DNA from: Dendrocalamus latiflorus
Lineage: Eukaryota; Streptophyta; Magnoliopsida; Poales; Poaceae
Assembly: GCA_017311315.1 (NCBI GenBank)
Contig: CM029644.1
Span: 31,763,606 to 31,827,605, forward strand
DNA: 64,000 bases
Reading direction: 5' to 3'
The first letter of the stretch is position 1. Each line of letters begins with the position of its first letter. The position numbers and the translations under genes were made by a program. Positions 59,750 through 64,000 of this stretch are shown here, one piece after another. The notes under the pieces were generated by a model. It saw only the letters and a program-made list of their open reading frames with translations, was not told the origin of the DNA and searched no databases.

Positions 59750-61024
59750 ACATTGCAAAGAAATGAAATATTTGAGAAAGAGACGACACGTAAATGTGAA
59801 GGAAAGACTCGTAAAATGTGACAGGAAGAGGAAGCCATTACAGCTTCAGAAGAAGGGTAGGTTTTCGGTATATAGAGTTTGGCTGCTAATGAGTGATGAT
59901 CATGCTTATATTGTTCAGAGCTTCAGATGGTGCCTCACCAAGGTTGAAGAGGGGCCTTCTGAAAATGGTTCAGATGGACAATTGGTTTGGACCAGCAGGA
60001 AGAAGTAACCCTAGTAACAATGGGGTTATAAGTTACGACAAGCCTGTAAATTTTTGTAGATTAACAGCCACTTGTATCTTACGATCTTTAGCTAGCAGGT
60101 CATTCCTCACTCCTAGGGAGCTGCCCTCATCCATGTACTTTTACTTTTCTTTCCCGCTCTTTTTAAATGGATTGGTGTGTAAAATGAGTGATTTTGTTCG
60201 GTTGGTACTAAAGAACGTAAAATATAATTCAAATTACCTGTCTTTACTTCTGGCAAAATTTACCAGTTGTTTCAATCTCAAGCTGTGACAATGTAAGTCA
60301 GGTTACCTCTTCTTCTGAAGATGTGATGGCTCTGTACGTACTGGAGAATGTTTCTGTATGACAAATTCAGGATTTCAAAGCACATTCGCATCAACATCAA
60401 ACATGCTACATGACTCGCTGTCCCGAAAAAGCCACGGAAGCCAGCATGTGCACACACCTTGTTCCACTATTGTAGTACACTCTGGGACAAAACAATGCGG
60501 TGGCACCATGCTCAGCAAAGATTGTCCCCAACAGAAGCACATCGACCGACCCATCACTCCCACTTGATTTAGCCCAGTTCATACTTGTATGTGACGAGCA
60601 CTCTTGCCAATGGTGCAATCACCAAGCACAGATGGACAACTCATCTGGTTTTCCAAATAAATCGATGGCACAAAGTTCACCTCCTTGCACTTATTTGGAC
60701 CCATCCATGGCAATCTTTCCAGAATCAAGTAAGGGTAAAAATCAGCTTGTATGGTTAATTAGTTTGTAACCATGCGATGGAAATAAGGTTTAATTCCTTA
60801 GTCCTTGCCAAACAAAGAAGAATCTATCTATTGTCTTATTAAAGCAAAGGCAAAAAAAATCCACCACGTTCGCTCTCAAAGACAAGGAATTTCCACATTA
60901 ATCAAAGAAAAAAAAAGAAAGTCCTACATCATTGATCATGGTGGGTCCAAATTATAACAGTCTATGTTACAATAAAGAGTCTATGTGAAGTACAATCCAT
61001 AAATAGCTAAAATTTGGGGGAAAA
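59750..61024. other. NHX 3' flank and unassigned 60350-60780 block
   Basis: About 500 bp after the stop look like 3' UTR. At 60400-60780 the minus strand has moderately open, balanced-composition sequence (for example DGSVDVLLLGTIFAEHGATA) that could be a coding relic. No splice-consistent model or family could be made. Confidence 0.35.
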
Positions 61025-61340
61025 TAAAACAAAATTAGCCATTCAACTTTCGCACGAATTCCTAAGTAAAATATATAAATAAATATAATTCAAAATAAAA
61101 ATTAAACAAAAAATAGCAATTGCATATGTATATGAATTCCGACAAAAAGAAATATAAATTGGAATAAAAACAAAATTAGTAATTTGATTTTGATACAAAT
61201 TCTAAAGTAAAAGACCTAATTAAATATTGTTCAGAATAAAAATTAAAGAAAAAATAGCAATCAGATTAGTATACAAATTCTAAAAAACATAATTGAAATT
61301 CAGAATAAAAATAAAGTAAAAGTTGCAGTTTGATTTTTGT
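61025..61340. repeat. Degenerate tandem repeat, about 100-bp unit
   Basis: Three to four units contain 'aattc.aaataaaaatta', then 'aaaaatagcaat' and 'tacaaattctaaa' in the same order. AT-rich and noncoding. Confidence 0.55.
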
Positions 61341-62003
61341 AACGCCCCAAAATTCCTAAAAGATTTATAATTAAATTCAAAAATCATAATTTCTACTTTT
61401 TCATGTATTTTCAAAATTTTCAGTATTTAAGAAAATGTTTTTTCTTAATTTTGAGCTGCTGAAAAAAGGATTTCTATAATTAATTAAAATCTGAACAAGA
61501 CCTTATAATGATTTATTTAAGCTATAAATAATCTAAAGGGACTCTCTAAAAATTTTCACAATTTTTGGAGTTTTTTCATGAATTTTAAAGATTCAATCGT
61601 TTTGGTGATTAAATGAAATTAGAAAAGAAATAAAACTCGATTCTTATTCGCGAGACGAATCCTCGCTGTTGGCCTAGCCCATCACTGTTCCAGCCCAATC
61701 ACAGCCTTCGTGCCATCCTCCCTCAGCTGCCTCCCTGTATAGGCTGTATCTGCCTCCCTCGCGTGGAATCGGTAAAACCGGCCACCTCTCTTCTTTTTTT
61801 CTCTTCTGTCGTTGACAAGACAGGCTTGTTGGCTGGCCTTGTCTTCCCTGTCATATCGACGCCATTGGCGAACGGCTAGAGAAGCACTATAGATTAACAA
61901 CACCACTACAAAAAGTCGATGCCTTTGACTTCCTTGAACACGTCTCCACAAAGCCTTGCACTACCCTTCTCCAAGTCGAAGACGGCATCAACTGCAATGT
62001 TGG
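61341..62003. repeat. Gypsy-type LTR-like start and flanking GC block
   Basis: 61341 onward reads tgtaacgccccaaaattcct, the classic opening of many grass gypsy LTRs. The following 300 bp are AT-rich, then a C-rich block. No matching LTR was found, so it may be solo or truncated. Confidence 0.4.
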
Positions 62004-63300
62004 GATACGGGTAGGCTATACTAGCGCAGATTAAAATTTTCTACCACGTAAAATAGGAAGCCATGCGAGTAATAGATCATAGATCGTTATCACTAGACAC
62101 ACAGTGCAGCGAAAGTAGAGTTGAAGCAGCCAATTCAACGAAGAACGCGTCGGTGTAGTGGTAGTAGTCAATCGTCCTCTGGCCAACCGTCTCCTCCTCA
62201 CGATCGTCCCAATCAGTGCTGCAATCATAGCAGAGCCTCTATTGAGGTCAACATGTCTTGGGATAAAACCCCATGCGTCAGCATGTTAGCATCAGCGTAC
62301 ATGGCATGGGTTATGAGAGGTGGCAGCTAGGGTTTCGACGAGTGTGCTTTAGGATGCCTCCTTCAGCCCCTGCACCTCTCCTTATATAGCCTACAATCAA
62401 ATCCTTATCTGATACGAGTAAAGATTGTATCCTACTCGGAGACTATCATCTAAACCCTCATCATTTCAGCTCATTAAGTGTGCGACCCTGTAGGTTCATG
62501 TATATTTGGCTCCCTAAGTCAATAGATGTCCCTAACAGGACATAATAACTTCCAAACATACACAAAGATCATATCGGACGAACATATATAGTGCTTATAT
62601 ACTGATCCCTTTACCTCATAATACCAGATTGAACTCAAGGCAAGAAGCGTGCTATCCTATGATAGCTCGATTCTTCACTCAAACCTATAGTGGATTACTC
62701 AACTGTGATTAACTCCTCAACCATATTGGGCATGGCCATGCACTTCCTTAATCCAACCACATCGAGGGGCTCGGAGATATCTCTCTTGTTATATAGGAGG
62801 GGCAAATTCTATCTTGATCATTCATATTCCTCCGCATGTTTCATAGTAAACCTGAAAGCTACCTTTATGACCACTTAATCATGGAGTAGTGTTTGATAAC
62901 CCCTAAGTGAACTATTACACATGTAGAAAATAATGACGATCTCAGGTCTAAGGATCATACATATACTATGTATGAGACCAACTGATGACACTTAAGGATA
63001 TAATAATTCCCGCAGCGTCTCATGGTGGGTCAATCCAACATCATGTTCTCTAACATGTGTTCATATTATTGATTTAATATCACATATTCATGATCCATGA
63101 AATATGATCATCAATCAATACATGTACTGATCTATAAATCATAATTGTCCCACATAATAATATAAGATCAGGGATAATTTATAATAACATCAAAGCATGA
63201 ATAAAGAGTTCCACGAACAAGTCATATACCTGTTGATCAATACAAAAGACATTTATTCAAGGGACAAAATAACATATTATTTAAAAGATCATAAATATAG
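62004..63300 (-). repeat. Probable copia-type long LTR, minus orientation
   Basis: Read on the minus strand the stretch has a promoter-like tatataaggagaggtgc near 62380. A leader-like 'ctagggttttatc' style region and a terminal ..atcccaaca at about 62004 follow. It is noncoding across 1.3 kb. Length and wording recall the long LTRs of SIRE/Maximus-type copia elements. The ends are not proven. Confidence 0.4.
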
Positions 63301-63319
63301 AAGTGATACAATCATCTCC

Positions 63320-64000
63320 ATGATTGCCTCTCGATAAAGATGAGACAGGAGAGCCGGTCGATGCGACTGAATTTAGAAGTATAATAGGTTGCCTACGGTA
63401 TTTGATACATACGCGGCCAGACCTTGCATACTCAATTAGAGTATTTAGCAGATTTATGGAAAGACCAACAGTACAACACAAGCAAGCATTAAAACATGTG
63501 CTGAGATATCTAGCAGGAACAATTGATCATGGTCTGATATATGTCAGGCATAAGAACACACCAATGCTTGAAGGATTTTGTGATAGTAATCTGGTCGGTG
63601 ATCCAATTGAGCATTGAAGCACGACTGGTATGATGTTCTATCTTCATGAAAATATGATTACATGGTGCTCACAGAAGCAAAGGAGTGTATTCTTGTCATC
63701 ATGCGAAGCAGAGTTCATGGCAGCAACTTCAGCTGCATGTCAAGGTATTTGGTTGATGAGATTACTTCATGAATTGACTAAATAGACCATCAAGCCTTTC
63801 ACGTTATTTGTGGACAATAAATCAGCAATAGCTCTTATGAAAAATTCGGTGTTTCATTGAAGAAGCAAACACATTAATACTCGGTACCATTTTATTCGAG
63901 AATGCATTGAAGGAAGGCTGGTGGCTGTTTCACATATTTCAACAGAAGGCAGAGAACTGATGCACTCACAAAGGCATTGGGTCAAGTCAATTTTGGTCAT
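63320..64000 (+). mobile_element. Ty1/copia pol 3' part (RT end and RNase H), truncated by window edge
   Basis: Reads PLDKDETGEPVDATEFRSII, then GCLRYLIHTRPDLAYSI, FMERPTVQHKQALKHVLRYL and, after a stop at 63615, TGMMFYLHENMITWCSQKQR and SSCEAEFMAATSAACQGIWL, then LFVDNKSAIALMKN. These are the conserved copia RT-RNase H junction and RNase H active-site blocks (SSCEAE, DNKSAI). Further stops at 63781 and 63857 show decay. The upstream pol part is missing and the downstream end lies outside the window. Confidence 0.88.

Overview
This is a plant nuclear window, almost certainly from a grass (Poaceae). The genes have many short introns with GT/AG borders. GC-rich first exons sit in AT-rich intergenic DNA. 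The intergenic space is packed with grass-type transposon debris: Tourist-like and hAT-like MITEs, Ty1/copia pieces, a CACTA fragment, a tRNA-derived SINE and a Mutator-like element. I cannot fix the species from sequence alone. There are no bacterial operons or CRISPR arrays.

Gene models that look intact are, left to right: a small coiled-coil protein (4380-5778, minus); a two-exon pentatricopeptide-repeat (PPR) protein (6776-8954, minus), head to head with translation elongation factor eEF1B beta (9522-11132, plus); a single-exon acidic protein of unknown role (16962-17390, minus); a classical short-chain dehydrogenase (SDR, 33794-34899, plus); and a 14-exon vacuolar-type Na+/H+ exchanger of the NHX family (55137-59749, plus).

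Between them lie many gene pieces. These are UDP-GlcNAc pyrophosphorylase joined to an unknown coding fragment (716-1951); the 3' third of DPE2 glucanotransferase with a SINE in an intron (13213-15045); an F-box-like pseudogene (23990-25085); an isolated first exon of a BRN1-like RNA-binding protein (28477-28621); a head-only PYM gene directly upstream of a tail-only ZRSR2-like splicing-factor pseudogene (30113-32204); a two-exon stub of the SDR gene next to a foldback element (36750-37700); and a broken multi-copy grass protein (38451-39040).

Transposon layout: CACTA with a Ulp1-protease exon at 18958-20560, split by TA-repeat-flanked insertions; a decayed copia element at 25120-27951 with a MITE inside its LTR and a hAT MITE with 8-bp target duplication beside it; a MITE-dense stretch at 40-46 kb; and a copia LTR and RNase H piece at the right edge.

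The most notable object is a 4.25-kb Mutator-like element at 46655-50899. It has a perfect 9-bp target-site duplication and about 200-bp terminal inverted repeats studded with GGCGCC palindromes. Its only recognisable cargo is a multi-exon plant-mobile-domain (PMD/MAIN-like) gene with an acidic tail, and no transposase is visible. All protein family names come from recognition of the translated sequence, not from a search.
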